A DNA stretch of 55,377 nucleotides from Chloroflexota bacterium (GTDB taxonomy: Bacteria > Chloroflexota > Limnocylindria > Limnocylindrales > CSP1-4), in assembly GCA_003158295.1 (NCBI GenBank), contig PMIP01000067.1, positions 9,437 to 64,813 of the forward strand. The letters run 5' to 3'. The notes under the pieces are model-generated. The model was not told the DNA's origin. It saw only the letters and a list, made by a program, of their open reading frames with translations, and did no database searches. A program made the position numbers and the translations under genes. Of the stretch, positions 33,695-45,996 are shown one piece after another (the first letter of the stretch is position 1; each line of letters begins with the position of its first letter).

Positions 33695-34636
33695 TTAGTG
33701 GGTCTTGCTCGCCCTTGCCTCAGCCTCCGCCTCGGCGAGAAGGTCGACAAGAGTGCGCTCGATGGGTATCTCAGGGTGCCAGCCGGTCAGCTGGGCCAGC
33801 AGCGAGGCGTCACCGCAGATCTCGGGCGGGTCGTTCTCTCGCAAGAGCGCCGGGTCCAGCTGGACGACGGGCGCGATCCCGGCCAGCGCGCAGAGTCGCT
33901 CGATGAACGATCGGATCGAGTCTGCCTGGCCGGTGGCCACGTTGACCACGATTGGAGCGCTGCCTAGGTGGCCGCCGGCCGCGGAGACGAGCAGCAGTCG
34001 GTAGGCACGCACGACATCGCGGACATCGCCAATGTCACGCCGCACGTCCACATTGCCGGCAACGATCGCCGGGGCTTCGCCTCTTCTGACCGCCACAACG
34101 CGTCGCGCCAGGGCGGGCAGCACGAAGACCGGCCGCTGTCCCGGTCCGCTGTGATTGAACGCGCGAGTCACCACGACCGGAAAGCCCCATCGAGCGCCGG
34201 CCTCCACGGCGACGGCCTCTTGGGCTGCCTTGGAGTACGCATATGGCTCTCGTGGATTCAGCGGGGCCGATTCGGAGAGGGGCAGGTCCTCTCGACCAAC
34301 GGCACCGTAGACATCGGACGAGCCCGACACGAGCACCGGTGGCCGGTAGCCCAATTCGCGGAGCGCCTCGAAGACGGCGATCGTGCCGCCCACGTTGACT
34401 CGGAACGCTTCGGTCGGGTCGCTGCCGGCATCGGGAGCAAAGGCCATCCCGGCCAGATGCGCAACCGCATCGGGATGACCGTTAGGCCCGGAGAACCACC
34501 GCACCAATCCGGCGCGGTCGGTGATCTCCAACTCGTCGGGGCCGGGGGCACCGACCACTTCGTGACCTGCCGCCACCAGCTCGCGCTGCATCCAGCCGCC
34601 CACGAAGCCGATGGCACCGGTGACGAAGACCCTCAT
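33695..34636 (-). CDS. rmd: GDP-6-deoxy-D-mannose reductase (GDP-rhamnose forming)
   Basis: Reduces GDP-4-keto-6-deoxymannose to GDP-D-rhamnose. The 313-residue extended SDR has VTGAIGFVG, SGSSDVYG and YAYSK. It also shows features typical of Rmd: FNHSGPGQ, RRDIGDVRDVVRAYRLLL and GWHPEIPIERTL. It lies 16 bases after gmd, whose product is its substrate. The first glycine loop reads GAIGFVG where Rmd usually has GxxGFxG, so it is intact. Confidence 0.85.
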   Translation of the reverse strand: MRVFVTGAIGFVGGWMQRELVAAGHEVVGAPGPDELEITDRAGLVRWFSGPNGHPDAVAHLAGMAFAPDAGSDPTEAFRVNVGGTIAVFEALRELGYRPPVLVSGSSDVYGAVGREDLPLSESAPLNPREPYAYSKAAQEAVAVEAGARWGFPVVVTRAFNHSGPGQRPVFVLPALARRVVAVRRGEAPAIVAGNVDVRRDIGDVRDVVRAYRLLLVSAAGGHLGSAPIVVNVATGQADSIRSFIERLCALAGIAPVVQLDPALLRENDPPEICGDASLLAQLTGWHPEIPIERTLVDLLAEAEAEARASKTH

Positions 34637-34652
34637 ACGCTGGAGCTCCCGC

Positions 34653-36802
<2,150 letters not shown>

Positions 36803-36803
36803 A

Positions 36804-37943
36804 ATGACTGTGATGGTACCCGTATCCCACCGAATTCGAGTAGCACTCGACGCTCATGTCGTCGGCCGCCGCAAGACCGGCAACGAGACCTACATCGTCA
36901 ATCTGGCCCAGGCGCTGATGCGACGCGATGACGTCGACCCGACGGTGTACGTCGACGCGGGCACGGAATGGCCAACGGACTGCCCGCCCGTCCGCCGCGA
37001 TCTTCGTGCCAGGGCGCCCTACTTTCGTGTCCCCGTGGAGCTCCCGTTCCGCGCCAAGCGAGATGGAGCGGAGCTGCTCCATGTTCAGTACGTGGCGCCG
37101 CCCCTGGCCAGGCTGCCGGTCGTGACCGCCATCCACGACGTGTCGTTCGAGGATGTGCACGGGCTATTCTCGCGGTCGACGGCGGTGCGCTTGAAGCTGA
37201 CAGTCCGGCTTTCCGCAAAGCGCTCCGCGGCGATCATCACCATATCCGAGTTCACGCGGTCGCGGATCAGCCACCACTACGGAATCGATCCTGCGAAGAT
37301 CGTGGTCACGCCGCTTGGAGTAGAACCCTTCTGGCATCCGATATGCACGGAGGATGCCATGCGCGGACTCTCCGGCCTGGGTCTCCCGGCTCGATTCGTG
37401 CTGACTGTCGGGAACCTTCATCCGCGTAAGAACATCCCGCGGCTAATACGAGCTCTCGCCAGAGCCAGGGCGGAAGGAGCCGGCGACCTCCATCTAGTGC
37501 TCGCGGGCCAGCGCGCCTGGAAGGCCGCCGCCGTCGACGCGGCGGTGGAGGAAGCCGATGGCCGCGGCTGGGTTCACGAGCTCGGCTACGTGAGCGTGGA
37601 GACTCTCCGCGCCCTCAACTCCGCCGCCCACGTGGTGGCCTACCCGTCGAAGTACGAGGGCTTCGGACTTCCGGTGCTGGAGGCGCTGGCCTGCGGCGCC
37701 GTGGTGCTCGCGGCAGACGCGACAGCTATCCCGGAAGTCGCCGGCGACGCCGCGGTCCTTGTCGATCCCGACGATGACGGAGCGGTCACGAAGGGCCTGC
37801 TCCGGGCGGCCACCGATGAGTCATTGCGGTCCCGTTTGCGTCTCGCCGGTCCCTTGCGGGCAGCCGCTTTCACCTGGGACGCCTGTGCCCAGCGGACGCT
37901 GGAGGCATATCGTCTGGCTCTCGGCAGCGACCGGTCTTCGTGA
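36804..37943 (+). CDS. GT4-family glycosyltransferase, mannosyltransferase-like
   Basis: Predicted retaining GT-B transferase. The protein (379 residues from the ATG at 36804, 376 from 36813) has RVALDAHVVGRRKTGNETYI near its N-terminus. TVGNLHPRKNIPRLIRAL, LVLAGQRAWKA and the E-x7-E motif EGFGLPVLEAL follow. This pattern matches the mannosyl/rhamnosyl GT4 group that also includes the genes at 41470, 42543 and 47856. It converges on the GT4 at 38050, with a hairpin between them. Confidence 0.88.
   Translation: MTVMVPVSHRIRVALDAHVVGRRKTGNETYIVNLAQALMRRDDVDPTVYVDAGTEWPTDCPPVRRDLRARAPYFRVPVELPFRAKRDGAELLHVQYVAPPLARLPVVTAIHDVSFEDVHGLFSRSTAVRLKLTVRLSAKRSAAIITISEFTRSRISHHYGIDPAKIVVTPLGVEPFWHPICTEDAMRGLSGLGLPARFVLTVGNLHPRKNIPRLIRALARARAEGAGDLHLVLAGQRAWKAAAVDAAVEEADGRGWVHELGYVSVETLRALNSAAHVVAYPSKYEGFGLPVLEALACGAVVLAADATAIPEVAGDAAVLVDPDDDGAVTKGLLRAATDESLRSRLRLAGPLRAAAFTWDACAQRTLEAYRLALGSDRSS
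36813..36818 (-). promoter_or_regulatory. Candidate -10 element for the DUF1972 glycosyltransferase
   Basis: On the minus strand this reads TACCAT and ends ten bases before the ATG at 36802. It lies inside the coding start of the divergent gene, so the two promoters would overlap face to face. Confidence 0.35.
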
Positions 37944-38019
37944 GCGCGGCGGCCACGTAGCCGGCGGTCCGAGCCCCTCGATCTTCGTGCCTGGCGCTCA
38001 GCGGCGGCCGGCGACCTCA

Positions 38020-38042
38020 GGCGGGCGCTTCAAGCACCCGCC
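38020..38042. terminator. Bidirectional hairpin between convergent GT4 genes
   Basis: GGCGGG and CCCGCC enclose GCTT and AAGC, separated only by single C/A mismatches, giving an almost perfect stem with a tiny loop. It lies eight bases beyond the stop of the minus-strand gene and 77 bases beyond the plus-strand stop. There is no T-run, so termination is inferred from shape and position. Confidence 0.5.
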
Positions 38043-38049
38043 GTGCGCC

Positions 38050-39267
38050 TCAGCCACCCCGGCCTTGACCGGCCTGGACGACGTCGTACAGATCGTTTTC
38101 GTAGTCGGCCGCGATCGATCGCCAGTCGTAGCGCTCCTCGACGAGCCGCCGGGCCGATTCGGCCATCGCCCGTCGCGCGGAGACATCGTCGAGGAGGCGG
38201 ATGATCTCGTTGGCGAAGGTCTCTTCGTCGTCCGCCACTGCGAGATCGATGCCGTGGCGAACGGCTATTCCGGCGCTCGCCACAGTCGTTGCGACCGTGG
38301 GCAGCCCGACCGCGAATGCCTCGAGCAGCTTCAGGCGGGTACCTCCACCCGCCCGGAGAGGCGCCACGAACAGGTCGGCCTCCTCCAGGAATGGCCGCAC
38401 GTCCGGGACGCGGCCAACGATCTCCACGGCGATCCCGGCTCGCCTCCGCAACGACTCCGGTGCGCTGGCACCCACGAGAACCAGGCGAGCCGAGGGACGC
38501 ACCCGGCGCACGGCCGGGAGAATCCGATCGATCATCCAGTTCGCCGCATCGAGATTGGGCAGGTACCCCAGAGTGCCTGTCATCAGGAGACTGTCGCCGC
38601 GGTTCTTCCCATGATCCACGTACTTCAGCGACCGCAGGTCCGCGCCACTGGGCCGGACCGTTACCGAGGCCGATGGCACGAGCTTGCGGAAAGCCAGAGC
38701 GTCTGCATCGGAGACGGCCGCGGTCCTTTGCACACGCTGCAGCAGCCCGCGCTCGTAGGATCGCCATTTCCAGACGTCCAGGCGCGCGCGGGCTCGACCC
38801 ATTCGCGTCGGCGCGAGGCGGGCGATCTCGCTGCTTATCTGGGACTCCACGTTCTGCTGGTCGAGGATGACTGGCACTCCGGCCTCGATGAACGGGGCGG
38901 CGTATCGTCCGACATGAGCCTGCATCAGTAGGACAACGTCGAAGCGGCGCGCCTCCTCGCCATACGGGATGCCCCCAAACGGGGGGCGAGCCCATACCTC
39001 ACTCGGCAGCGGTGAGAGGAGTGCGGAGATCTTGGAGCGGATGGAGCTGCGGGCCAGGGCGGGGAGAGCCCGAAGCTGGGGCCGTGGCTCACCGCTCGAC
39101 CACTCAAGCTCGGGCTCGTCTGACGGCGCCACCCACAGGGTGACCTCGTGGCCCAGACGCATCCACTCCTGCAGAAGGTGGTAGATACGCATCTTGCCGC
39201 CGCCAACCGGGGGGTACGCGGCGTATGGGCTGACCGCAAGCAAGCGCAAACGCGCTCGGGATTCCAT
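38050..39267 (-). CDS. GT4-family glycosyltransferase
   Basis: Predicted retaining GT-B transferase. The 405-residue protein starts LRLLAVSPYAAYPPVGGGKM and contains VPVILDQQNVES. The donor half has MTGTLGYLPNLDAANWMI, LVLVGASAPES and PLRAGGGTRLKLLEAFAVG, which belongs to the Glyco_trans_4_2/TIGR03087-like style of GT4. The ATG at 39267 is chosen because a CATACT hexamer lies eight bases upstream and the motif begins soon after; a longer frame adds 17 residues. Specificity unknown. Confidence 0.86.
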   Translation of the reverse strand: MESRARLRLLAVSPYAAYPPVGGGKMRIYHLLQEWMRLGHEVTLWVAPSDEPELEWSSGEPRPQLRALPALARSSIRSKISALLSPLPSEVWARPPFGGIPYGEEARRFDVVLLMQAHVGRYAAPFIEAGVPVILDQQNVESQISSEIARLAPTRMGRARARLDVWKWRSYERGLLQRVQRTAAVSDADALAFRKLVPSASVTVRPSGADLRSLKYVDHGKNRGDSLLMTGTLGYLPNLDAANWMIDRILPAVRRVRPSARLVLVGASAPESLRRRAGIAVEIVGRVPDVRPFLEEADLFVAPLRAGGGTRLKLLEAFAVGLPTVATTVASAGIAVRHGIDLAVADDEETFANEIIRLLDDVSARRAMAESARRLVEERYDWRSIAADYENDLYDVVQAGQGRGG

Positions 39268-39269
39268 AG

Positions 39270-40355
<1,086 letters not shown>

Positions 40356-40433
40356 GCGCCGAGCCGCAGGGATCGGACGCGGCGGCGGATCGCATGGAGA
40401 GGACCAAACCGGACAGGGTCTCGCCGTCCGGGC

Positions 40434-40460
40434 GCCTCTAGGTTGGCCGCCTCTAGGTTG
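40434..40460. repeat. Short tandem repeat at the GT2 stop codon
   Basis: GCCTCTAGGTTG occurs twice with a 15-base period (40434-40445 and 40449-40460). The second copy contains the stop codon of the minus-strand GT2 gene. Probably a small slippage duplication in the 97-base gap downstream of fcl. Confidence 0.6.
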
Positions 40461-41448
40461 AAGGTCCGCCCTTGTGGTCGCACACCAGAGAGCCCTGAGC
40501 CTTGAGCCTCCAGCCGCGCTTTCTGGCTGCGTCGCGAAGGTTCCAGGCGAGTGAACGAAAGACCATTCCCGTGCTCTCTCGGACCCCGCCACCATGCTTG
40601 ATCCGACGGGCGACGAAGAGCGGTACGCGCCAGCAAAGCAGGTGCAGCAGGAAGGTGGCGTTGTGCCTTCGTGTTCCGTTGCGGCGCATGAACAGGATCG
40701 CGTTGCGCAGCATCAGGTAGTCGATCTGCGATGGCGGAGCGGTCTGGTTGACCAGATGCACGATGGAGGCGCGCGGATCGACGAGACAGCGGAGCTCATG
40801 GCGCCAGGCACGAACGCAAACGTCCACTTCCTCCCAATAGAGGAAGAAGACTTCGTCGAAGCCCTGCATCTCACAGGCGGCAGCCACCGATACCAACATG
40901 CACGCGCCGTCGACCCAGGCGACCGGGTACGGCGCCGCGGGCGAGGTGATCTCGTCGGCCTGAAGGTGGCCCGTCCAGCACGTTCTCCATTTGAGCAGAC
41001 CGCCGGCTGTCCACACCCGGCCGCCGGGCAGCTTGACGAGCGGTCCCACAGCGAATACCCCCGGCCCGCACGCGGCGATCAGCCGCTCGGCCAGGAGGGG
41101 GTCATCGACAAGCGTGTCGTTGTTCAGAAGCAGCACGTATCTCGCACCGCGGTCGCGCGCCCACCGGATCGCGGCGTTGTACCCGCCACCGACCCCGACG
41201 TTGCGAGGCAGGGTCAATGCCTCGACCGGCTCACCGAATTCGCCGGCCAGCCGTTCCGCCTCGCGCTCGGCCGATCCGTTGTCCACGATCAGGACACGAT
41301 GGGCCGGACCGGATAGTCGTCCGAGAGATTCCACGCAATCGCGGGTCAGGGCATAGCCGTTCCAGTTGAGGATCGCGATCACCAACTCGGCGGAATCCGG
41401 GCGGATCTCGCTGGGCTTCACACGCTGGCTCGTCGTGGGCTCGTTCAC
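40453..41448 (-). CDS. GT2-family glycosyltransferase, rhamnosyltransferase-like
   Basis: Predicted inverting GT-A transferase. The 331-residue protein has VIAILNWNGYALTRDC, VDNGSAE, LPRNVGVGGGYNAAIRWA and the DxD-type motif LLNNDTLVDDP. These are followed by GFDEVFFLYWEEVDVCVRAW, the signature of the rhamnosyl/galactofuranosyl GT2 group. The GTG start lies 21 bases after the preceding GT4. The C-terminus carries basic helices that may sit on the membrane. Confidence 0.88.
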   Translation of the reverse strand: MNEPTTSQRVKPSEIRPDSAELVIAILNWNGYALTRDCVESLGRLSGPAHRVLIVDNGSAEREAERLAGEFGEPVEALTLPRNVGVGGGYNAAIRWARDRGARYVLLLNNDTLVDDPLLAERLIAACGPGVFAVGPLVKLPGGRVWTAGGLLKWRTCWTGHLQADEITSPAAPYPVAWVDGACMLVSVAAACEMQGFDEVFFLYWEEVDVCVRAWRHELRCLVDPRASIVHLVNQTAPPSQIDYLMLRNAILFMRRNGTRRHNATFLLHLLCWRVPLFVARRIKHGGGVRESTGMVFRSLAWNLRDAARKRGWRLKAQGSLVCDHKGGPST

Positions 41449-41469
41449 TGCGTCTCAGGGCTCGTCCGG

Positions 41470-42546
41470 TCACTCATCCTCGATGGCCTCCCGGACTGCC
41501 GACCAGGCAACCTCGGCCGTGTCCGCCCAGCGGTATCGTCGGGCAACGCGCCTTCCCTCGGTCACCAATCTCCTGCGGAGGCGATCATCGTCTGCCAGGC
41601 CCTGGACCAGGTTGGCCAATGCGGCGGCGTCGTCGCAGTCGAAATGCAATGCTCCCTTGGCCGTGACCTCCGGCAGACTGCCCGCCGCAGCGACAGCCGT
41701 CGGGACGCCGCGTGCCATGGCCTCGAGCGGCGGGAAGCCGAATCCTTCAGCCCGTGATGGCAAGAGAAAACAAGTCGCGTTCTCATACAACCTGGCCAGG
41801 CGCCCCTCCGATACCGAACCCAGGAAGTGGATCCGATCACGAAGGACCGACCGAGAAGCCAGGTCCCGCAAGCGCTCGTCGTCGCGGCCCGGCGGACCCA
41901 CGATGACCAGGTGCAGGTCCTGAGGCACCCCCACCCTCCAGGCCTCGATCAGCAACCCGATGTTCTTGTGAGGCTCGGTCTGCCCAATGCAAAGCGCATA
42001 GCGTTTGGGCAGTGAGGCATCGGGCCGATCTGGCTGGACCCGGAGGGCGTGGTCCAGTCCGGGGTAGGCGACCACGATGCTGGAGGCGGGAGCATCCAGG
42101 AGCCGCACCAGCTCGCCGGCCGAGTACGCCGAGTCGGTCAGGATGCGGCTTGCGTGTCGCGCCGCGTGGCGGAACATCCGATTTGCGTATATGCGGTAGC
42201 CGCGGTCGTACGCGTCCGGCTGGGTGAGGAAGTTCGCGTCGTGGATGGTCACGATCATCGGTCGCGGAAGTGCCATGAGCAGCGTGTTGGCAGGGCAGAA
42301 CCACGCGCTCACACGGGTCCTGGCCGCGACGGCCGCACCGCCGACACCCCACCAGGCGAGATCCTCCGCCAGATGGAGATAGCGGCGAAAGCGTAGGCCG
42401 CGCGGCCCTCGAGGCAGTCCTCGGATGGGCAGAACCACGTCGCCTGGAGCAGCCGAGGCGGTCATCGCCGCCAGGAGCTCCTCCGCGTATCGAGCTGTGC
42501 CGGCCCGCGGATGGCGGAGGATGCTCAGGTCGTAACCGAGCCTCAT
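41470..42546 (-). CDS. GT4-family glycosyltransferase, mannosyltransferase-like
   Basis: Predicted retaining GT-B transferase of 358 residues. Landmarks are LSILRHPRAGTARYAEELL, IVTIHDANFLTQPDAY, LCIGQTEPHKNIGLLIEAW and EGFGFPPLEAMARG with the E-x7-E pair. The ATG overlaps the stop of the GT4 upstream as ATGA. Together with that gene and the GT2 downstream it forms a three-transferase operon, likely adding successive residues to one repeat unit. Confidence 0.88.
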   Translation of the reverse strand: MRLGYDLSILRHPRAGTARYAEELLAAMTASAAPGDVVLPIRGLPRGPRGLRFRRYLHLAEDLAWWGVGGAAVAARTRVSAWFCPANTLLMALPRPMIVTIHDANFLTQPDAYDRGYRIYANRMFRHAARHASRILTDSAYSAGELVRLLDAPASSIVVAYPGLDHALRVQPDRPDASLPKRYALCIGQTEPHKNIGLLIEAWRVGVPQDLHLVIVGPPGRDDERLRDLASRSVLRDRIHFLGSVSEGRLARLYENATCFLLPSRAEGFGFPPLEAMARGVPTAVAAAGSLPEVTAKGALHFDCDDAAALANLVQGLADDDRLRRRLVTEGRRVARRYRWADTAEVAWSAVREAIEDE

Positions 42547-43703
42547 CGCAGGTCCTGCGCTGTTCGATAGGCGGCGAGGAGAGCGTCGGCAGTTGCGCGC
42601 CAGGAGAACCGGGCCTCGAGACGCCTGAGCGCCGCGATGGGAGGCGTGGACTGGGTCGCTATCAACATCGCCTCGGCGATGGCATCGGGGCTTGCCTCGG
42701 CGGCGTAGCAGGCGGCATCTCCGAGGACCTCTTCATAGATTGGCTCTCGGGCCGCGATCACCCTGCCACCCGCGAGCAGCGCTTCCACGGGTGGTAGGCC
42801 GAAGCCCTCGATTCGCGACAGCGCCATCAGGGTCGACGATGCGTAGAGCGCGGTCAGCTCCCGATCGCTGACGAGGTCCCGAAACACCACCGCGTCGGCC
42901 ACCGATGCCGTGCGGGCTCGAGCCACCAGTCTCGCTCTATCCCGATCCGGATGGAAACCAACGAACGTAAGCCGGCCGGAATGGTTGATCCGGCGGAATG
43001 CGACAAGGGCGTCGATAGCCAGATCGGGCCTCTTGTGAGGGTCGGGGACGCCCACGAACAGGAAGTCGGGCTCGCTGCCTCCGTCGGCGGCTTTCGGCGT
43101 TCCCGCACCCGTCGACGGCACGACGGCGGGATAGACCACGCGCACTCGCTCGGCCGGCACGCCAAGGACCTCCCTTACGTCCATGGCCGTAGTTTCCGAG
43201 ATCGCGATGACCAGGCGCGACTTACCGACATTGCGCAGGTAGATCCGGTACGGGATGCGCCGGTGAGGCCTTATGCGGTGCATGACGGCCGGGTCGCGCA
43301 ATGGGATGAGGTCGTAGACGGTCGCGATCGTGCGTCGTGCCGGAACAGGCGAAAACGGGCTGCCGGGATCGGTCTGGTGCCAGAGCCGGGGGCTCGATCC
43401 TCGGATCGCCAACCGGTCGAAGACGGCAGAGGCCAGCCAGCCGACGTCCTGAGGGCGGATCGCCGCCCGTCGGGTTCGCCAAGTCCTCGCCGAGGGCCAG
43501 GTTGGGCCGGCCGCTCCGTCGACCAGGACGCCCAGCTGCTCGGCACACCACTCGGGCTCCTCGCGGCCAAGTGCCTCGAGCAGGCCGGCGACGTACCTGC
43601 CGATACCACGAATTCCGTGACCGGAGGTCAGGGGGGTGACGTCTATGCCGATCGCCGGGTGGCCCGAGGTCGAGGCCGCCCCGGGTCGAGAGATCGTCTC
43701 CAC
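42543..43703 (-). CDS. GT4-family glycosyltransferase, mannosyltransferase-like
   Basis: Predicted retaining GT-B transferase of 386 residues. Landmarks are GIRGIGRYVAGLLEAL, TIATVYDLIPLRDP, FVGVPDPHKRPDLAIDAL and EGFGLPPVEALLAG. It is the first gene of the three-transferase operon; the GTG start has a TACGCT hexamer seven bases upstream and no ribosome site. It shares motif order with its neighbour at 41470, consistent with an old duplication. Confidence 0.88.
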   Translation of the reverse strand: METISRPGAASTSGHPAIGIDVTPLTSGHGIRGIGRYVAGLLEALGREEPEWCAEQLGVLVDGAAGPTWPSARTWRTRRAAIRPQDVGWLASAVFDRLAIRGSSPRLWHQTDPGSPFSPVPARRTIATVYDLIPLRDPAVMHRIRPHRRIPYRIYLRNVGKSRLVIAISETTAMDVREVLGVPAERVRVVYPAVVPSTGAGTPKAADGGSEPDFLFVGVPDPHKRPDLAIDALVAFRRINHSGRLTFVGFHPDRDRARLVARARTASVADAVVFRDLVSDRELTALYASSTLMALSRIEGFGLPPVEALLAGGRVIAAREPIYEEVLGDAACYAAEASPDAIAEAMLIATQSTPPIAALRRLEARFSWRATADALLAAYRTAQDLR

Positions 43704-43710
43704 GGCATGA

Positions 43711-43716
43711 AGCGTA
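43711..43716 (-). promoter_or_regulatory. Candidate -10 element for the GT4-GT4-GT2 operon
   Basis: On the minus strand this reads TACGCT and ends seven bases before the GTG start at 43703. No Shine-Dalgarno sequence is present, as expected for a leaderless transcript. Confidence 0.4.
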
Positions 43717-43786
43717 GCAGGCCGGTCGGAGCGGTCCCTTGGCGTCTCCGCCGGCAGGGCCGTCCGCGGTGGGGCCTATTCGCGGG

Positions 43787-44980
43787 CTACTTGTAAGTGA
43801 CCGCCGTTCCGATGGGGACGCTCTGCATGAAGATCTCCCCTCGGACGAAGGGGATCTCCGTGCCGGCGTCGTCATAGAGCCGGGTGAGCGCCGTGTCCGA
43901 GGTCTTCGTCCACGTGCCGGTGATTGCCTTCCCTTCCTTGAAGACGATGGCCTTGCCCGATCCGACGTTGGTCAAGCTGATTCTCTGCATGCCGTAGCTT
44001 GGCGAGTCGGCGGCGACTGCCTGGAACATGACGACGATGTTGCGAGCGAAGACTTGCTGCTTGTTCGCCGGGTCGACCTGCGGCTTTCCGCCGACCAGGC
44101 GGAGATACGAGTCGCTCACCGGGTCGTATGTGTAGCCGATCGTGCCAGTGTGATAAGGGACGCTTATCGACTGGGACTGGGGCCGTAAGCTGGGTGGCGA
44201 GTCGTCGACGAAGGGTCGGGTGGGCAGGCCCTGGTACTTAGCTGGATAGCCGACCCTGGCGGCGCAGCTGATGAGATCGGCGGTGTTCGTCATCTCGTTG
44301 TGCGGCGCAACTCGGGTGGTGGTCCTGTGATACGCGCAAGACCCGCCTCTTGCCGCGTCCAGGTTGTAGATGTTGCCGGACATCGTGGGGATGACACTCT
44401 CGAGCGACACGGCATCGCCGCCGTCGTGGCCGTACAGCGCCTTGTACTCGGCTGCCCAGCGGACGAAGTACGGACGAGCGCTGCGGATGCCACCGATGTC
44501 GGTCGAGGTCCCTTCCTGGAAGACCATCATGTAGCGGTCCTCGCTGTATTCCTCGTATGCCTGATAGACGATCGAGGCCGAGGAGAAGCCCAGCTGGGGC
44601 CGGGCTGGGGCGTTGTCGCCGATCATCACCGCCATTGGGAGGCGGTGAGCGAGGTCGGGCTGAGTCAGGACTCCGTCCAGGTCGCTGTAGGCCATACCGT
44701 TGGGCAGGTCTGTTGGGCCCGCTGACTCGGACTCCGAGGGCGAGGGAAGAGCGACCGTCTCTGATGCCGTGGGCGTGGCCGAAGCGGTCGGGCTTGCGCT
44801 CGGTGAAGCGCTGGCCCGGGCTACCTGCCCAGGGCTCGCCGATACCAGAAGTACCGCGGCCACTATGACCAGAGCTGCAGCGATGGCGCCGACAGCGACG
44901 ACTTGCTTCTTGTGGCCTCTCCAAACGCGCTCGGCTCCTGCCGAAACGCGCTCGGTCACTCGCGAAAGACGCTGCTTCAC
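43787..44980 (-). CDS. DUF3048 membrane-anchored protein, second paralogue
   Basis: Function unknown. The 397-residue protein has the same plan as the one at 7334: cytoplasmic basic tail, membrane helix (about 27-46), Ser/Thr/Pro linker and DUF3048 core. The core has YSEDRYMMVFQE, KALYGHDGGD and GKAIVFKEGKAITGTW. The cores are nearly identical over long stretches, while the tails and linkers differ. The GTG start at 44980 has GGAG eleven bases upstream. A TACCAT at 45046-45051 and a palindrome at 45032-45045 lie in its upstream region. Confidence 0.85.
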   Translation of the reverse strand: MKQRLSRVTERVSAGAERVWRGHKKQVVAVGAIAAALVIVAAVLLVSASPGQVARASASPSASPTASATPTASETVALPSPSESESAGPTDLPNGMAYSDLDGVLTQPDLAHRLPMAVMIGDNAPARPQLGFSSASIVYQAYEEYSEDRYMMVFQEGTSTDIGGIRSARPYFVRWAAEYKALYGHDGGDAVSLESVIPTMSGNIYNLDAARGGSCAYHRTTTRVAPHNEMTNTADLISCAARVGYPAKYQGLPTRPFVDDSPPSLRPQSQSISVPYHTGTIGYTYDPVSDSYLRLVGGKPQVDPANKQQVFARNIVVMFQAVAADSPSYGMQRISLTNVGSGKAIVFKEGKAITGTWTKTSDTALTRLYDDAGTEIPFVRGEIFMQSVPIGTAVTYK

Positions 44981-45031
44981 TACTTCTGTCTCCGTGCGGT
45001 GGGGCGGCCTCCGGCTCAGCGACGAGGGCCC

Positions 45032-45045
45032 TGGCAAGGTTGCCA
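45032..45045. promoter_or_regulatory. 14-bp palindrome in the divergent DUF3048/GT2 promoter region
   Basis: TGGCAAGGTTGCCA is a perfect palindrome apart from its central two bases. It abuts a TACCAT (-10-like, minus strand, 45046-45051) that could serve the DUF3048 gene, so a repressor bound here would cover the start of transcription. No regulator is encoded nearby. Confidence 0.4.
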
Positions 45046-45179
45046 ATGGTAGACCACGCGTGCCGAGATGAGGCGCGGGCCGACGAGTCCCGCTCAAAGG
45101 CCCTGCCCCAACGCCCGATCAGACCGCGCCCGACAAAGCTCCGAGGCCGGCAGGAGACCAAAGAGGGGCGGCCGTCTGA

Positions 45180-45185
45180 TACAGT
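45180..45185 (+). promoter_or_regulatory. Candidate -10 element for the GT2 pair
   Basis: TACAGT ends seven bases before the GTG at 45193, with no ribosome site between. Same arrangement as at gmd and the LCP gene. Confidence 0.4.
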
Positions 45186-45192
45186 CCCGATC

Positions 45193-45996
45193 GTGCTGCG
45201 GTTCACGATAGTCACGCCAGTCCGCAATGCCATGCCGTGGCTGGCGGAGACCATGGAGTCGGTCGCGAGGCAGACCCCCGACGTCGAGGTCGAGCACATC
45301 GTCCTGGACGGTGGCTCCACTGATGGATCGCGTGAGTGGCTGAGCGACCACGCGGGCAAGCACGTGACGCTCAGGTTCGAGCCGGACGAGGGCCAGACGG
45401 ACGCCCTGATCAAAGGATTCGACGGGGCCGCCGGCGACATATTCGGCTGGCTGAATGCCGATGACCTCCTCGAGCCGGGTGCCCTGCGGCGAGTCGCGGC
45501 GGAGTTCGAGGCGCGTCCAGATGCGATCCTGGTCAGCGGCAGCGCGCTGCTGATCGGTCCCACCGGAGCCATCGCTGGGGCGATTCCTACGCCACCCGCG
45601 GGCAATCTGAAGGAGCTGCTGGCTTACCCGTACAACCTGGCCCAGCCCTCGACGTTCTTTCGGGCAACCGGCTACCGGAGCGCGGGCGGCTTGGATCGAA
45701 GGTTCGACCTGGCCATGGACGTCGACCTCTGGATGAGGCTGGCCGCCCTGGGACCGATCGCGACGCTGCCGGACGCGGTGCTGTCCCGGTTCCGGATCCA
45801 TCCGTCGGCGAAGTCCGTGACCCGAGCCACGGCCGCCGTCCGCGAGGATCTCGGCATCCGGCGCAGGCACGGGATGCCGCTCAGGAGCCGGGCCGGGTTG
45901 ACGCTGCTGGAGGCGGCCTACGTGCGCCCCATCAAGTGGCGCGTGCGCTCTCTGGCCCGGAGCCTCTTCCGCCGCATCGTCCGAAGGCGTCGATGA
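45193..45996 (+). CDS. GT2-family glycosyltransferase
   Basis: Predicted inverting GT-A transferase of 267 residues: FTIVTPVRNAMPWLAETMES, LDGGSTDGSREW, GWLNADDLLEPGALRRV and MDVDLWMRLAALG. The GTG at 45193 is preferred because the conserved strand begins two residues later and a -10-like hexamer precedes it. The longer frame back to 45040 is basic and shadow-like. The stop overlaps the next GT2 start (ATGA), so the two form an operon. Confidence 0.86.
   Translation: MLRFTIVTPVRNAMPWLAETMESVARQTPDVEVEHIVLDGGSTDGSREWLSDHAGKHVTLRFEPDEGQTDALIKGFDGAAGDIFGWLNADDLLEPGALRRVAAEFEARPDAILVSGSALLIGPTGAIAGAIPTPPAGNLKELLAYPYNLAQPSTFFRATGYRSAGGLDRRFDLAMDVDLWMRLAALGPIATLPDAVLSRFRIHPSAKSVTRATAAVREDLGIRRRHGMPLRSRAGLTLLEAAYVRPIKWRVRSLARSLFRRIVRRRR

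Noticed and set aside
44238..45605. Long minus-strand frame overlapping DUF3048 and the GT2
   Set aside because: Low-complexity Arg/Ser translation spanning a divergent promoter; the two real genes account for the sequence.
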